Of a stretch of 64,000 bases of DNA, positions 26,325 to 35,588 are shown piece after piece (the first letter of the stretch is position 1; the number at the start of each line of letters is the position of its first letter). The position numbers and the translations under genes are program-made. The notes below the pieces were generated by a model that saw nothing but the letters and a program-made list of their open reading frames with translations, was not told where the DNA came from and made no database searches. Source of the stretch: Streptomyces sp. NBC_01304 (lineage in GTDB: Bacteria; Actinomycetota; Actinomycetes; Streptomycetales; Streptomycetaceae); NCBI RefSeq assembly GCF_035975855.1, contig NZ_CP109055.1:10168001-10232000 (forward strand), written 5' to 3'.

Positions 26325-29300
26325 ATGGGCTGTCATGCCCGCGACATACGTAGAGCGGTCGTCGCCTTACTTTCCGCGCTGCTGCTCGCGCTCACCGCCC
26401 TGCCCGCCACCGCGGCGCCCGCACCCGAGAAGGCACCCGCCTTCAGGGCCCTGCTGTTCACCAAGGCCGTCGGCTACGTCCACGACTCCATCCCGGCCGG
26501 CATCCAGATGTTCACGGAGGAGGCCGCCGAGAACAACTTCGAGCTCGTCCAGACCGACGACGCCACCGTCTTCGCCGACGACAAGCTCAAGGACTTCGAT
26601 GTCATCGTCATGCTGCAGAACTCCGGCATGGTCTGGGACACCGACGCCCAGCGCGAGGCCCTGCAGAAGTACGTACGCTCCGGCAAGGGCGTGGTCGCCC
26701 TCCACAACACCCTCGACATGGGCATCGAGGAGCAGTTCCCCTGGTGGGACGAGACCATCAACGGCGGCGCCCACATGCCCGCCCACTCACCCGGCGTCCT
26801 GCAGGGCACCGCCAAGGTCGCCGACCGCGTACACCCCTCCACCAAGGCCCTTCCCGAACGCTGGGAGCGCCCCGAGGAGTGGTACAACTTCGACAAGAAT
26901 CCCCGCGGCGACGTCCATGTCCTCGTCACCGCCGACGAGACGACGTACAACCCGGGCGGCTCGGCCATGGGCGCCGACCACCCCATCTCCTGGTGCCGCA
27001 ACGCCGAGGGCGGCAAGGTGTGGGCCACCGCCATGGGCCACGACAAGGCCTCCTACAGCGAAGCGGCATTCCGCGACCACGTGATCGGCGGCGTCAAGTG
27101 GGCGGCCGGCGTTGAGCCCGGCGACTGCGGCGGCACCGTCTGGAGCGGCTACGAGAAGGTCACCCTCGACGACAACACCGCCGACCCGATGGAGCTGGAC
27201 GTCGCGAGCGACGGCCGCGTCTTCTACGCCCAGCGCGCCGGCGACGTGAAGATCTTCGACCCGACGAGCCACTCCACCGTCAGCGCCGGCAAGCTCGACG
27301 TCTACACGGGCGGCGAGGACGGCCTGGTCGGCATGGAACTCGACCCGGCGTTCAAGGACAACCACTGGATCTACCTCTACTACGCGCCCGCCGGCGCCAC
27401 TGAGGACATCAACCGCCTTTCCCGCTTCACCGTCACCGACAACAAGCTGGACCTGGCCAGCGAGAAGAAGCTCCTCGACGTCCCCGCCTACCGGGACCGG
27501 ACGTTCCCCGAGCCCGGACATACCGGCGGCGCCGTCGAGTTCGGCCCGGACCGCACCCTGTACCTGTCCACCGGCGACGACACCCCGCCCAACCTCGACT
27601 CCAACTGGCAGGGCTACGCCCCGCTCGACTGGCGCCCCGGAAAGCAGATGCTGGACGCGGCGCGTACGGCCGGCAACACCAACGACCTGCGCGGCAAGAT
27701 CCTCCGCATCAAGCCCACCGACGAGGGCGGCTACACCGTCCCGCAGGGGAACCTCTTCGACAAGGGCACGGACAAGACGCGGCCCGAGATCTACGCCATG
27801 GGCTTCCGCAATCCGTTCCGCTTCACCGTCGACCCCAAGACGGGGTACGTACACGCCTCCGACTACGGCCCCGACCGCGGCCTGCCGACGACCGACCGCG
27901 GCCCCGAAGGGCTCGTCGAGTACAACGTCATCAAGAAGGCCGGCAACTACGGCTGGCCGTTCTGCCACGGCAACAACCAGGCGTATGCCCCCTACAACCC
28001 GGACACCCAGGAAGTCGGCGCCAAGTTCGACTGCGCCAAGCCGACGAACCCCTCACCCAACAACACCGGACTGAAGGACCTCCCGCCGATCCAGCTGCCC
28101 GAACTCTGGTACGGATACGGCGAGTCCAAGGAGTTCCCCGAGATGGGCACCGGCGGTTCGGCGCCCATGAGCGGGCCCGTCTACCGCTACGACGCCAAGA
28201 ACCCGTCACCGACCAAGTTCCCGGCGTACTACGACGGAGCGAGCTTCTTCTACGAGTGGGCGCGCGACTCCGTCAAGGAGATCCGCTTCGACAAGGACGA
28301 GAAACTCCTCAAGATCAACGATTTCCTCAAGTCGGCGAAGTTCGCCAAGCCGATGGACATGACCTTCGGGCCCGACGGCTCCCTCTATGTCCTGGAGTGG
28401 GGCTCGGAGTTCGGCGGCGGCAACAACGACTCGGGCCTCTACCGCATCGACTACGCCCAGGGCCGGCGCGTGCCCGTCGCCAAGGCCAAGGCCTCCGCGA
28501 CCAACGGCCCCGTCCCGCTGAAGGTCGACTTCTCCAGCGAAGGCAGCACCGACCCGGACGGCGACGCCCTCACCTTCGCCTGGGACTTCGACGGCAACGG
28601 CACCTTCGACTCCACCGAGGCCAACCCGACGTACACGTACACAAACAAGGGGGACTTCACCGCGCAGCTGAAGGTCACCGACTCCAGCGGAAAGTCGGGC
28701 TACGCCAACATCCCCGTCACGGCCGGCAATACCGCGCCCACCGTGAAGATCGAGACGCCGGTCTCCGGGAAGCTCATCACCTTCGGCGACAAGATCCCCT
28801 ACAAGGTCACGGTGACCGACCCGGAGGACGGCCCCATCGACTGCACCAAGGTCACCGTCAACCCGGCGCTCGGCCACGACGACCACGAGCACCCCACCAC
28901 CGACATCCCCGGCTGCGAGGGCACCGTCGACACCGGTGACCTCGGCGGGCATCCGGAGGGTGCGGACCTCACGTACGTCCTCAACGCCAAGTACACCGAC
29001 AAGGGAGGAGACGGCGCGAGCCCGCTCACCGGCTACGGCCGGTCCGTGCTGCAGCCGAGGCACAAGCAGGCCGAGTACCACGACGCCCAGTCGGGCACCC
29101 GGATCGTCTCCCAGGCGGGCGCCGAGAACGGCAAGCGCATCGGCGACATCAGCAACGGCGACTGGGTCGCCTTCGACCCGATGAGCGTCGAGGGCGTCGG
29201 CACGGTCAGCTACAAGGTCTCTTCGCCGTACGGGGTGGGCGCCGTCGAACTGCGCGCCGACGCACCGGACGGCAAGCTCCTGGCGACCACGCCCATGCTC

Positions 29301-29447
29301 AACACCGGTGGCTGGGACACCTATCAGGAGACCCCGGCCGTCCCCGTAGAGGCGCTGACCGGAACGCACAAGCTGTATCTGGTCTTCACGTCACCGCAGG
29401 ACAATTCCTTCGACGTGGACGCGGTGGAGTTCCACGCCATCCCGTAG
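26325..29447 (+). CDS. Secreted multidomain protein: ThuA, sugar dehydrogenase-like propeller, PKD, CBM6
   Basis: This 1040-aa protein has a Sec signal (residues 1-31, cleavage near ATAAP). Domains in order: ThuA (about 35-260; RALLFTKAVGYVHDSIPAG, VVALHNTLDMG); a glucose/sorbosone dehydrogenase-like six-bladed propeller (about 275-710; GLVGMELDPAFKDN, PGHTGGAVEFGPD, IYAMGFRNPFRFTVD); a PKD domain (about 715-795; DPDGDALTFAWDFDGNGTFD); a second Ig-like region; and a C-terminal CBM6 (about 915-1040). ATG 26325 follows GGAGAGG. It lies 74 bp after the isomerase gene and is probably co-transcribed. It may oxidise or trim an external carbohydrate for the transporter; PQQ dependence is not provable here. 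Confidence 0.9.
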   Translation: MGCHARDIRRAVVALLSALLLALTALPATAAPAPEKAPAFRALLFTKAVGYVHDSIPAGIQMFTEEAAENNFELVQTDDATVFADDKLKDFDVIVMLQNSGMVWDTDAQREALQKYVRSGKGVVALHNTLDMGIEEQFPWWDETINGGAHMPAHSPGVLQGTAKVADRVHPSTKALPERWERPEEWYNFDKNPRGDVHVLVTADETTYNPGGSAMGADHPISWCRNAEGGKVWATAMGHDKASYSEAAFRDHVIGGVKWAAGVEPGDCGGTVWSGYEKVTLDDNTADPMELDVASDGRVFYAQRAGDVKIFDPTSHSTVSAGKLDVYTGGEDGLVGMELDPAFKDNHWIYLYYAPAGATEDINRLSRFTVTDNKLDLASEKKLLDVPAYRDRTFPEPGHTGGAVEFGPDRTLYLSTGDDTPPNLDSNWQGYAPLDWRPGKQMLDAARTAGNTNDLRGKILRIKPTDEGGYTVPQGNLFDKGTDKTRPEIYAMGFRNPFRFTVDPKTGYVHASDYGPDRGLPTTDRGPEGLVEYNVIKKAGNYGWPFCHGNNQAYAPYNPDTQEVGAKFDCAKPTNPSPNNTGLKDLPPIQLPELWYGYGESKEFPEMGTGGSAPMSGPVYRYDAKNPSPTKFPAYYDGASFFYEWARDSVKEIRFDKDEKLLKINDFLKSAKFAKPMDMTFGPDGSLYVLEWGSEFGGGNNDSGLYRIDYAQGRRVPVAKAKASATNGPVPLKVDFSSEGSTDPDGDALTFAWDFDGNGTFDSTEANPTYTYTNKGDFTAQLKVTDSSGKSGYANIPVTAGNTAPTVKIETPVSGKLITFGDKIPYKVTVTDPEDGPIDCTKVTVNPALGHDDHEHPTTDIPGCEGTVDTGDLGGHPEGADLTYVLNAKYTDKGGDGASPLTGYGRSVLQPRHKQAEYHDAQSGTRIVSQAGAENGKRIGDISNGDWVAFDPMSVEGVGTVSYKVSSPYGVGAVELRADAPDGKLLATTPMLNTGGWDTYQETPAVPVEALTGTHKLYLVFTSPQDNSFDVDAVEFHAIP

Positions 29448-29496
29448 ACCGCCACCCCTGTCCGGGTCCGCTTCCCCCTGTCCGGGCCCGGACAAG

Positions 29497-29543
29497 CCGG
29501 CGGCCCGCGTTACGCCCAACCCCAGGCGTAGCGCGGGCCGCCG
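29497..29543. terminator. Strong terminator hairpin between convergent genes
   Basis: CCGGCGGCCCGCGTTACGCC pairs with GGCGTAGCGCGGGCCGCCG across a short CAACCCCA loop, about 19 bp with one mismatch. It serves the ThuA-type gene on the plus strand and the phosphotransferase gene on the minus strand. Confidence 0.9.
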
Positions 29544-29550
29544 CTCCCCG

Positions 29551-30723
29551 TCAGCGAGTGCCGACCGCCGCACGCACGGCCCGGCGGGCCAGGGCGCAGT
29601 CGTCGTGCAGCCGCCTCAGCAGCAGCCGCTGTTCCTCGCCGGACGGCGCAGCACCGGGCTGGGCCGGGCCCGGTGCCGCCGGGGCCGTGTCGCGCATGGT
29701 GCGCTGCACAGCGGTCTCGTACTTCCTGATCTCCCGCGTCAGTACGAGCATCAGGTTCACCAGGAACGCATCGCGGGCCGCCGCCCCCTGGGCCTGCGCG
29801 AGTTGGCTGATCTGCCGCCGCGCCACCGGTGCGTCACCGAGGACCGCCCACAGCGTCGCCAGGTCATAGCCCGGCAGATACCAGCCCGCGTGCTCCCAGT
29901 CGACCAGGACGGGCCCGGCCGGGGACAGGAGGATGTTCGACAACAGGGCGTCGCCGTGGCAGAACTGGCCGAGGCCGCCAGTGCCCGAGGAGTGCGCGAT
30001 GCCGTGCACCAGCTTCTGCAGATCGCCCATGTCCCGGTCGGTGAGCAGCCCCAGCTCGTGATACCGGGCGATCCGCGAGGCGTAGTCCAGCGGAGCGTCG
30101 AACATGCCCGCCGGCGGCCGCCAGGCGTTGAGCCGGCAGATCGCGCCGAGGGCGGCACGGATGTCGGCGCGCGGCGGAGCCTCGGCCGGGTGGCGTTGCA
30201 GGGCCGCCACCCGGCCGGGCATCCGCTCGATCACCAGCGTGCCGTTGTCCGGGTCCGCGGCGATCAGCCGGGGCACCCGCACCGGCGGCCGGTGCCGGAC
30301 GAACGCGCGATAGGCCGCTATTTCGTGCTGGATCTGCTCCGACCACACGGGAGAGTGGTCCAGTAAACACTTGGCCACCGCGGTGGAGCGTCCTGTCGTC
30401 CCCACGAGCAGTACCGAGCGGCCACTGCGTCGCAGCACCTGCACCGGATTGAACTCCGGACAGATGCGGAGCACCGAGGCGATCGCGGTGCGCAGCTGCG
30501 CGCCCTGAGGGCCGGACAAGTCGAGTCTCCCGCTGAGCGGTTGGTTGCCGAGCCCCGGAGCACGCCGCGCCCGACCGGTGCCAAGCGCCGGGGCCGCCGG
30601 GCGAGTGGGGTCGAGATAGGGGCCGCCGCCCTGGCGGGGCGCGAGCGGCCGGGGCGGGGCGGACACGGAGGAAGTTGCTGTGTACATGGGCGAAACAGAT
30701 CCCTTCGTGTGCCGACAAGTCAC
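29551..30723 (-). CDS. Aminoglycoside phosphotransferase (APH) family protein
   Basis: This 390-aa protein has a kinase-like fold with the APH catalytic motif [13 protein letters not shown] (H-G-D...N) and the metal-binding [16 protein letters not shown]. The N-terminal 100 residues are low complexity and lack the usual Gly-rich loop, replaced by [13 protein letters not shown]. It resembles the Streptomyces phosphotransferase-enzyme family rather than a resistance enzyme; the substrate is unknown. GTG at 30723 has GGGAGG 5 nt upstream; ATG at 30687 is an alternative giving 378 aa. It is divergent from the NsdA-like regulator. Confidence 0.85.
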   Translation of the reverse strand: MTCRHTKGSVSPMYTATSSVSAPPRPLAPRQGGGPYLDPTRPAAPALGTGRARRAPGLGNQPLSGRLDLSGPQGAQLRTAIASVLRICPEFNPVQVLRRSGRSVLLVGTTGRSTAVAKCLLDHSPVWSEQIQHEIAAYRAFVRHRPPVRVPRLIAADPDNGTLVIERMPGRVAALQRHPAEAPPRADIRAALGAICRLNAWRPPAGMFDAPLDYASRIARYHELGLLTDRDMGDLQKLVHGIAHSSGTGGLGQFCHGDALLSNILLSPAGPVLVDWEHAGWYLPGYDLATLWAVLGDAPVARRQISQLAQAQGAAARDAFLVNLMLVLTREIRKYETAVQRTMRDTAPAAPGPAQPGAAPSGEEQRLLLRRLHDDCALARRAVRAAVGTR

Positions 30724-30840
30724 GTGCGCCTCCCGGCCCGACTGCCGAGCCTCACCCTGGGGAATGCGGCCCGGCTGCCGGGTCGGGGTGGCGCATATCT
30801 ACCTGACACCTGGCAGCGCGTGGCACACCATCTGGCGCAC

Positions 30841-30860
30841 CCTGGCGAACCCTGGCGAAT
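30841..30860. repeat. 10-bp direct repeat upstream of the NsdA-like gene
   Basis: CCTGGCGAAC and CCTGGCGAAT are adjacent, and ACCTGACAC occurs on both sides (30801-30809 and 30872-30880). This is the 197-bp divergent promoter region of the phosphotransferase and NsdA-like genes; a regulatory role is possible. Confidence 0.45.
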
Positions 30861-30920
30861 AGTCGCTCGGCACCTGACACGGGGTTACTGTCAACTCAGC
30901 CGAGAACCTGGGGGCTTGAC

Positions 30921-32426
30921 GTGAGCAGCGAACCCAACACCCGCCTGCAAGACCATTTCGGCCTCGCCGGCTGGTCCAAGGGCGAACTCGCCAGACTCGT
31001 GAACCGGCAGGCGGCGGCCATGGGCCACCCGCAGCTGGCGACCGACACCTCGCGGGTGCGGCGCTGGATCGACATGGGAGAGATCCCGCGCGATCCCGTA
31101 CCGCGGGTGCTGGCAGCTCTGTTCACCGAGCGACTCGGCCGTGTCGTGACCATCGAGGACCTCGGTCTGGTCCGGCACGGGCGCATGGGGAAACGGCAGG
31201 GCAGCGGGGAGATCGACAACCCCGACCAACTGCCGTGGGCGCCCGAGCGGACTGCTGCGGTCCTCACCGAATTCACGGGAATGGACCTCATGCTCAACCG
31301 ACGCGGCTTGGTGGGCGCGGGCGCCGCGCTCGCCGCAGGCACCGCACTCAGCAGCGCCATGCACGACTGGCTGCACACCGATCCGGCCCTTTCCTCCGAC
31401 ACCCCCCGCATCAACGATCCCCTGCACGCCGACCCCGCTGGGTACGACCGCTATGAGGCCGCCCCCATCGGGTCGCAGGAGATCGAAGAGCTGGAGCGTT
31501 CGGTGGAGGTCTTCCGCGCCTGGGACGCGGCCCGCGGCGGCGGGCTGCAAAGGAAGGCCGTGGTGGGGCAGCTCAACGAGGTGGGAGGCATGCTCTCCTA
31601 CCACCACCCCGACCATCTCCAGCGCCGCCTGTGGGGCGTCGCTGCCAACCTCGCCGTGCTCGCCGGCTGGATGTCGCACGACATCGGCCTCGAACCCACG
31701 GCCCAGAAGTACTTCGTGATCGCCGCCCACGCGGCCCGCGAGGGCGGCGACCGCCCCCGCGCCGGCGAAGCCCTGTCCCGCGCCGCTCGCCAGATGGTCC
31801 ACCTGGGCCGCCCGGACGACGCGCTGGACCTGATGAAACTCGCCAAGTCCGGCTCCGGGGAGGAAGTCCTGCCCCGGACCCAGGCGATGCTGCACACCAT
31901 CGAGGCCTGGGCACAGGCGTCGATGGGCCGCGGCCAGGCGATGCGCCGGACCCTCGGCGAGGCGGAGGACCTCTTCGTCTCCGACAAGGGGGACGTGCCG
32001 CCGCCGAGCTGGATGCAGATGTTCAAGGAGGAGGACCTGTACGGAATGCAGGCCCTCGCCTACAGGACGCTGGCCGAGCACGACCCGTCCTCGGCCTCGC
32101 AGGCCCAGCACTACGGCGAGAAGGCCCTGGCACTACGGATCGACGGCCGGCAGCGCTCGAAGATCTTCGACTACCTGTCGATGGCCTCGGCCTGCTTCAT
32201 TGCCGACGACCCGGACCAGGCCGACCGCTACGCCCGCCTTGCCCTCGTCTCGATGGGCCAGACCTCGTCCCACCGGACTTGGGACCGGCTGCGCGAGATG
32301 TACCGCCTGACCGGGCAGTACTCGGGCTACCCGAAGATCCAGACGCTGCGCGAGGAAATCCAGCTGGCGCTGCCGGCGAAGGGGGCGACTCGGGGGAGGG
32401 GGAAGGGCGGGGTGGGTAAGGCCTGA
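30921..32426 (+). CDS. NsdA/NsdB-like tetratricopeptide regulator
   Basis: This 501-aa protein has an N-terminal DNA-binding-like domain (GWSKGELARLVNRQAA, TDTSRVRRWIDMGEIPRDPV) that matches NsdA-type negative regulators of Streptomyces differentiation. A hydrophobic linker (LVGAGAALAAGTALSSA) and a long TPR-like helical domain (about 190-470) follow. NsdA-type proteins restrain sporulation and antibiotic production. The GTG at 30921 follows a GGGGG purine run at 7-nt spacing. The C-terminal tail is basic and Gly-rich. Paralogues are common in Streptomyces, so orthology to nsdA or nsdB is not claimed. Confidence 0.85.
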   Translation: MSSEPNTRLQDHFGLAGWSKGELARLVNRQAAAMGHPQLATDTSRVRRWIDMGEIPRDPVPRVLAALFTERLGRVVTIEDLGLVRHGRMGKRQGSGEIDNPDQLPWAPERTAAVLTEFTGMDLMLNRRGLVGAGAALAAGTALSSAMHDWLHTDPALSSDTPRINDPLHADPAGYDRYEAAPIGSQEIEELERSVEVFRAWDAARGGGLQRKAVVGQLNEVGGMLSYHHPDHLQRRLWGVAANLAVLAGWMSHDIGLEPTAQKYFVIAAHAAREGGDRPRAGEALSRAARQMVHLGRPDDALDLMKLAKSGSGEEVLPRTQAMLHTIEAWAQASMGRGQAMRRTLGEAEDLFVSDKGDVPPPSWMQMFKEEDLYGMQALAYRTLAEHDPSSASQAQHYGEKALALRIDGRQRSKIFDYLSMASACFIADDPDQADRYARLALVSMGQTSSHRTWDRLREMYRLTGQYSGYPKIQTLREEIQLALPAKGATRGRGKGGVGKA

Positions 32427-32971
32427 GGGCTTGGGGTTAGGTCTGGCGTCTGGGTCTGGGGGGGCAGGGGTCGGTCGGGCGGCGGGGGCGTGGGCGGCGA
32501 CGGCGACGGGAACGGGGGCGGGGGCGGGACGGGGGAGCGGGACCGCGAGCGGGCCGGGCCGGGGAGCGGCCGGAGAGCGGGGCGGCGGGATCGGGGGAAG
32601 AGGCGCGGGCGGCGGGTCGGCGGGCGCCGAAGGGCCGATGGGCGCTAAGTGGGGTGAATGGGGCAGATATGCGCCCGTTCTGTCCGGTTTTGCGGGCCCC
32701 TTTTCCCTCACGTAGGGCGCGCTGCGCGTCTTTCGGGTCCCGCTCTCCTCGGGCTGTCCCTCGAGGCGCTCTCGTCGGCCCCTCCCTCGAGCCGCTCTCG
32801 GTCCGTCCGGGGTCCCTGCCCGCCGCCGCGCTGCCCGTGCTCGCCGCCCTACCCCTGCCGACCTCCCCGGTGCCCCTGCCAGCCTCCCCGGCCCCCGGCC
32901 TCCCGACCCTCAGCCCCGGCCCACCGACCAGCCCCGGCCTACCCCCCGAACGCCAGCCAGCCCGCCCGACC
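32427..32971. other. 545-bp convergent gap with mirrored strand skew
   Basis: No coding sequence is supported. From 32430 to about 32640 the plus strand is G-rich with many GGG/GGGG runs, so the RNA following the NsdA-like gene could form G-quadruplexes. From about 32800 to 32985 it is C-rich, giving the same G-rich character to the RNA after the minus-strand phosphatase gene. A small AT-richer patch (GGGCAGATATGCGCCCG) lies near the centre at 32659-32675. Confidence 0.6.
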
Positions 32972-34435
32972 TCACCCCCCGATCCGAGCAACCAACACGC
33001 AGGCGTCGTCCTCCCGTTCCGCCTGCCCGAACTCCTCGACCACCGAGCGCACGCTGTCCTGGGCGCTGCGTGCCCCGGTGAAGCGGGGGGCCAGGGAGAG
33101 GAGGCGTTCGGTCGCGCTCTGGCCGTCGCGGCCCGGGACCAGTCCGTCGGTGTGCAGCAGGAGTACGTCGCCGGGTTCCAGGGATTCCGTCTTCTGTTCG
33201 TACGTCGCCCCGGAGGTGGCGCCAAGGAGGACGCCGTCCGGCGGTGTCAGTGCCCGCCCCGTCCCCTCGCGGAAGAGCAGGGGGGCGGGGTGGCCTGCCT
33301 GCGCCCACGTGAGGGTCTTCGTGTGCGGGTTGTAGCGGCAGCAGACCGCGCTGCCCAGGGCCGGCTGGACGGAGGCGTCCAGAAGTTGGTTCAACCAGCC
33401 CAGGAGCGGCCCCGGTTGGGCGCCCGCGACCGCCATGCCGCGCAGGGCGCCGAGGAGCATGGCCATGCCCGAGGTGACCGTCACGCCGTGTCCGGTCAGG
33501 TCGCCGACGCTCAACAGCGATTCGCCGTCGGGGAGTTCCAGGGCGTCGTACCAGTCGCCGCCGATCAGGGCGCTGCTGGAGGACGGCAGATAGTGCGCGG
33601 CCAGGTCCAGGGCGTCCGGGTCGCCGTGCGGGAACCGCAGGGAGCCGCGCCACGGCGGCAACACGGCCTCCTGCAGCTCAACCGCAAGCCGGTGCTCCGT
33701 CTGCGCGATGTGCCGTTGGCGCTGCAGAGAGTCACGGGTCTCACGCACTGCCAGTTGGCTGCGGCGCAGCTCGCTGACGTCCCGCAGGACCGCCCACATG
33801 GAAGCGGTGCCGCCGTCCGCGTCGAGCACGGGCTCGCCCATCATGTGGACCGTACGCACGCCGCCGTCGGGGCGGACGATCCGGAACTCGCCGTCGATGG
33901 GCCTGCCGTCGATGAGGCAGTCCGTCACCATCGTGGTGAGCAGTGCCTGGTCGTCGGGGTAGACCAGGGCGGGCAGTTCGTCCAGCGTCAGCGGGGGGCT
34001 CGCCGGGTCCCAGCCGAAAATCTGGTACAGCTCGCCGGACCAGGTCACCTCGTCCGTCAGGAGGTGCCACTCGGCGCTGCCGACCCGGCTGAGCAGAGAA
34101 GTGCGCCCGGGGTCGGTGGCAGGGGCGGCCGGCGCGGGCTCCCTGGAGAGCTCGGCGTCGAGGCCGTCGAAGTCCGCCAGGTCGTCGAGGGGATCCTCGG
34201 GCAGCCCTTCGCGCAGCTGCTCCAAATGGTCGTCCAGGTCGTCGAGTTGGTGCATGGCCAGCTCGCACAGGGCGCGCTGCCACCGGCCCTGCGGGTCGGT
34301 GTCGTCGACGAAGGCCTCGCGGCGCACGGCGTCCACGCCTGCGCGCACGCGGCGCGTCTGCGAGATGAGCGCGTCGACCGGGCCGCGCTCCGGCGGCTCG
34401 GCGGAGGGGCGGTCCGTAAAGAGGGGGGACGGCAT
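32972..34435 (-). CDS. PAS domain-containing SpoIIE-type PP2C phosphatase
   Basis: This 487-aa protein has an N-terminal helical acidic region (about 1-105), a PAS domain (about 115-230; HLLTDEVTWSGELYQIFGWD, GEFRIVRPDGGVRTVH) and a C-terminal SpoIIE/PP2C phosphatase (about 260-485; IGGDWYDALELPDGESLLSVGDLTGHG, LLLHTDGLVPGRD, REDDACVLV). The metal-binding Asp residues (GGDWYD, GDLTGHG, TDGL, EDDA) are intact. Such enzymes dephosphorylate anti-anti-sigma factors in stress or developmental control. ATG 34435 follows GGAG. A Ser/Thr kinase is encoded nearby on the same strand. Confidence 0.92.
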   Translation of the reverse strand: MPSPLFTDRPSAEPPERGPVDALISQTRRVRAGVDAVRREAFVDDTDPQGRWQRALCELAMHQLDDLDDHLEQLREGLPEDPLDDLADFDGLDAELSREPAPAAPATDPGRTSLLSRVGSAEWHLLTDEVTWSGELYQIFGWDPASPPLTLDELPALVYPDDQALLTTMVTDCLIDGRPIDGEFRIVRPDGGVRTVHMMGEPVLDADGGTASMWAVLRDVSELRRSQLAVRETRDSLQRQRHIAQTEHRLAVELQEAVLPPWRGSLRFPHGDPDALDLAAHYLPSSSSALIGGDWYDALELPDGESLLSVGDLTGHGVTVTSGMAMLLGALRGMAVAGAQPGPLLGWLNQLLDASVQPALGSAVCCRYNPHTKTLTWAQAGHPAPLLFREGTGRALTPPDGVLLGATSGATYEQKTESLEPGDVLLLHTDGLVPGRDGQSATERLLSLAPRFTGARSAQDSVRSVVEEFGQAEREDDACVLVARIGG

Positions 34436-34759
34436 GACGTACTCCGATACAGGCGCGGTACGACCAAGTCTGACGGAAGGACCGGTTATGACTGTCGCAC
34501 AGGGAGCGACGGCCCGTAAGGGATTTGGCAACACCCGATCCGGTGGTGCTTTTGGCATATGCCATCGTCCTTACGGGTGCACCTTACCTGTTGGGGGCGT
34601 CGCACCGGTGCCGCGCGGGCGCCGATGCGACGCGTGAACTCGCCGTAGAGGGAGCGGAGTTGACGCCTCAGCCGGGTCGTCAGGGGGCCTGTTGAGTAGT
34701 GAAGTACCTGTTCACGGCCCCTCGGTGGCAACCGCGGACGGGCGGCTGTCGCCGCCGTC
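34436..34759. other. 324-bp promoter region of the phosphatase gene
   Basis: I see no gene here. The stretch separates two minus-strand genes and holds the nested inverted repeats at 34513-34577. The remainder is unremarkable GC-rich sequence. Confidence 0.5.
34513..34577. promoter_or_regulatory. Nested inverted repeats upstream of the phosphatase gene
   Basis: CCCGTAAGG (34513-34521) and CCTTACGGG (34569-34577) are perfect 9-bp arms. Inside them lies the perfect palindrome TGGCATATGCCA (34553-34564) with a half copy TTTGGCA (34524-34530). The set is about 80-140 bp upstream of the phosphatase start, a typical place for a regulator site. Confidence 0.5.
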
Positions 34760-35434
34760 TCAGCGAGCCGTGTCCCGCAGGACGAAGAAGGGCGCACGCG
34801 CCTCGCCGCCGTCCGGCCGCCGCCAGCCGGCCGCGACATGGCCCCGCGCCTCGGTCCCGGAGCTGTCGGCGACATCTCCCTCGCGGCCGAGGAAGCGCGC
34901 CACTTGGAGTGTCGGTGCGCCGCCCGCCGCGACGTCGAGCGTGATCGTGGAGCCGTGCTCGCTGTCGGACACGGCGCTCGCTACGGTCCCGGGCGGGAGT
35001 GCGGCCCCGGTGAAGTGGTGGGCGACGGAAGGGTCCGGGGTGTCGTTCACGCTCTGCGCCTGCGCCACGGTGCGCCCCTGAAGGAGGTCGAGCAACTGCC
35101 CGACGAGCACCGGGTCGTGCGTTCCGTCGTACAGCCACCGCTTCCCGAGCACCCCGTGCTCGGAGGTGCCGATGAGGCATTCGTCGGCCCCGTCGAGCGG
35201 CGCCCCGCGGTAGCTCATCGGCACGTGGTACGCGACCGGTCGTTCGCCGGAGCTGTCCGTGACCACCATGAACTCGAGGCCCACCACGCCCTCCGGGTCG
35301 TCGAGCCGGAACCCGCCGGCCTTGGCCAGCTGCGGTGTGCTCCCGGTGTCTACGTACCAGGGCCGTGTGGGAAGCCAGGACGTGAGCAGTTCGAGCTTGG
35401 TGGGGGTCATGGTGGTGTGGTGAATGACAGCCAT
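34760..35434 (-). CDS. Maltokinase N-terminal cap-like domain protein
   Basis: This 224-aa protein begins MAVIHHTTMTPTKLELLTSW and continues with the RPWYVDTG and FRLDDPEGVVGLEFMVV strands of the maltokinase N-cap domain. The phosphotransferase domain of true maltokinases is missing, so it is a stand-alone cap protein of a type common in Streptomyces and annotated from this domain. Function is unknown; trehalose/glycogen metabolism is suggested only by the domain name. The ATG at 35434 has a weak ribosome-binding site. It sits between the Ser/Thr kinase and the SpoIIE phosphatase on the same strand. Confidence 0.8.
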   Translation of the reverse strand: MAVIHHTTMTPTKLELLTSWLPTRPWYVDTGSTPQLAKAGGFRLDDPEGVVGLEFMVVTDSSGERPVAYHVPMSYRGAPLDGADECLIGTSEHGVLGKRWLYDGTHDPVLVGQLLDLLQGRTVAQAQSVNDTPDPSVAHHFTGAALPPGTVASAVSDSEHGSTITLDVAAGGAPTLQVARFLGREGDVADSSGTEARGHVAAGWRRPDGGEARAPFFVLRDTAR

Positions 35435-35534
35435 GGCTCGGCAACTTACCCATGCCGGTCCGCGCCGCCCGAGCCGCCCCCGGGCCGGCGACGTGTACCC
35501 AGCCGCAGATCCGGGCGATCCGGCCGATCCACCC

Positions 35535-35588
35535 GAGCCGGCTGAACCAGCAGTCCTGATGGAGCCGGCCGATCCAGCAGCCCTAAAG
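35535..35588. repeat. 27-bp tandem duplication spanning the kinase stop codon
   Basis: 35535-35561 (GAGCCGGCTGAACCAGCAGT...) and 35562-35588 (GAGCCGGCCGATCCAGCAGC...) are adjacent diverged copies. The second contains the TAG stop of the kinase gene (35583-35585). Further GATCC-containing half copies occur at 35508-35530. Confidence 0.8.

Noticed and set aside
29551..30723. Antibiotic-resistance aminoglycoside kinase
   Set aside because: The catalytic motif is present, but the N-terminal loop is atypical and such genes are common housekeeping or unknown-function members in Streptomyces.
32427..32971. Genes in the large convergent gap
   Set aside because: Open frames exist on both strands but are Pro/Gly/Arg-rich low-complexity translations without ribosome-binding sites or codon bias.
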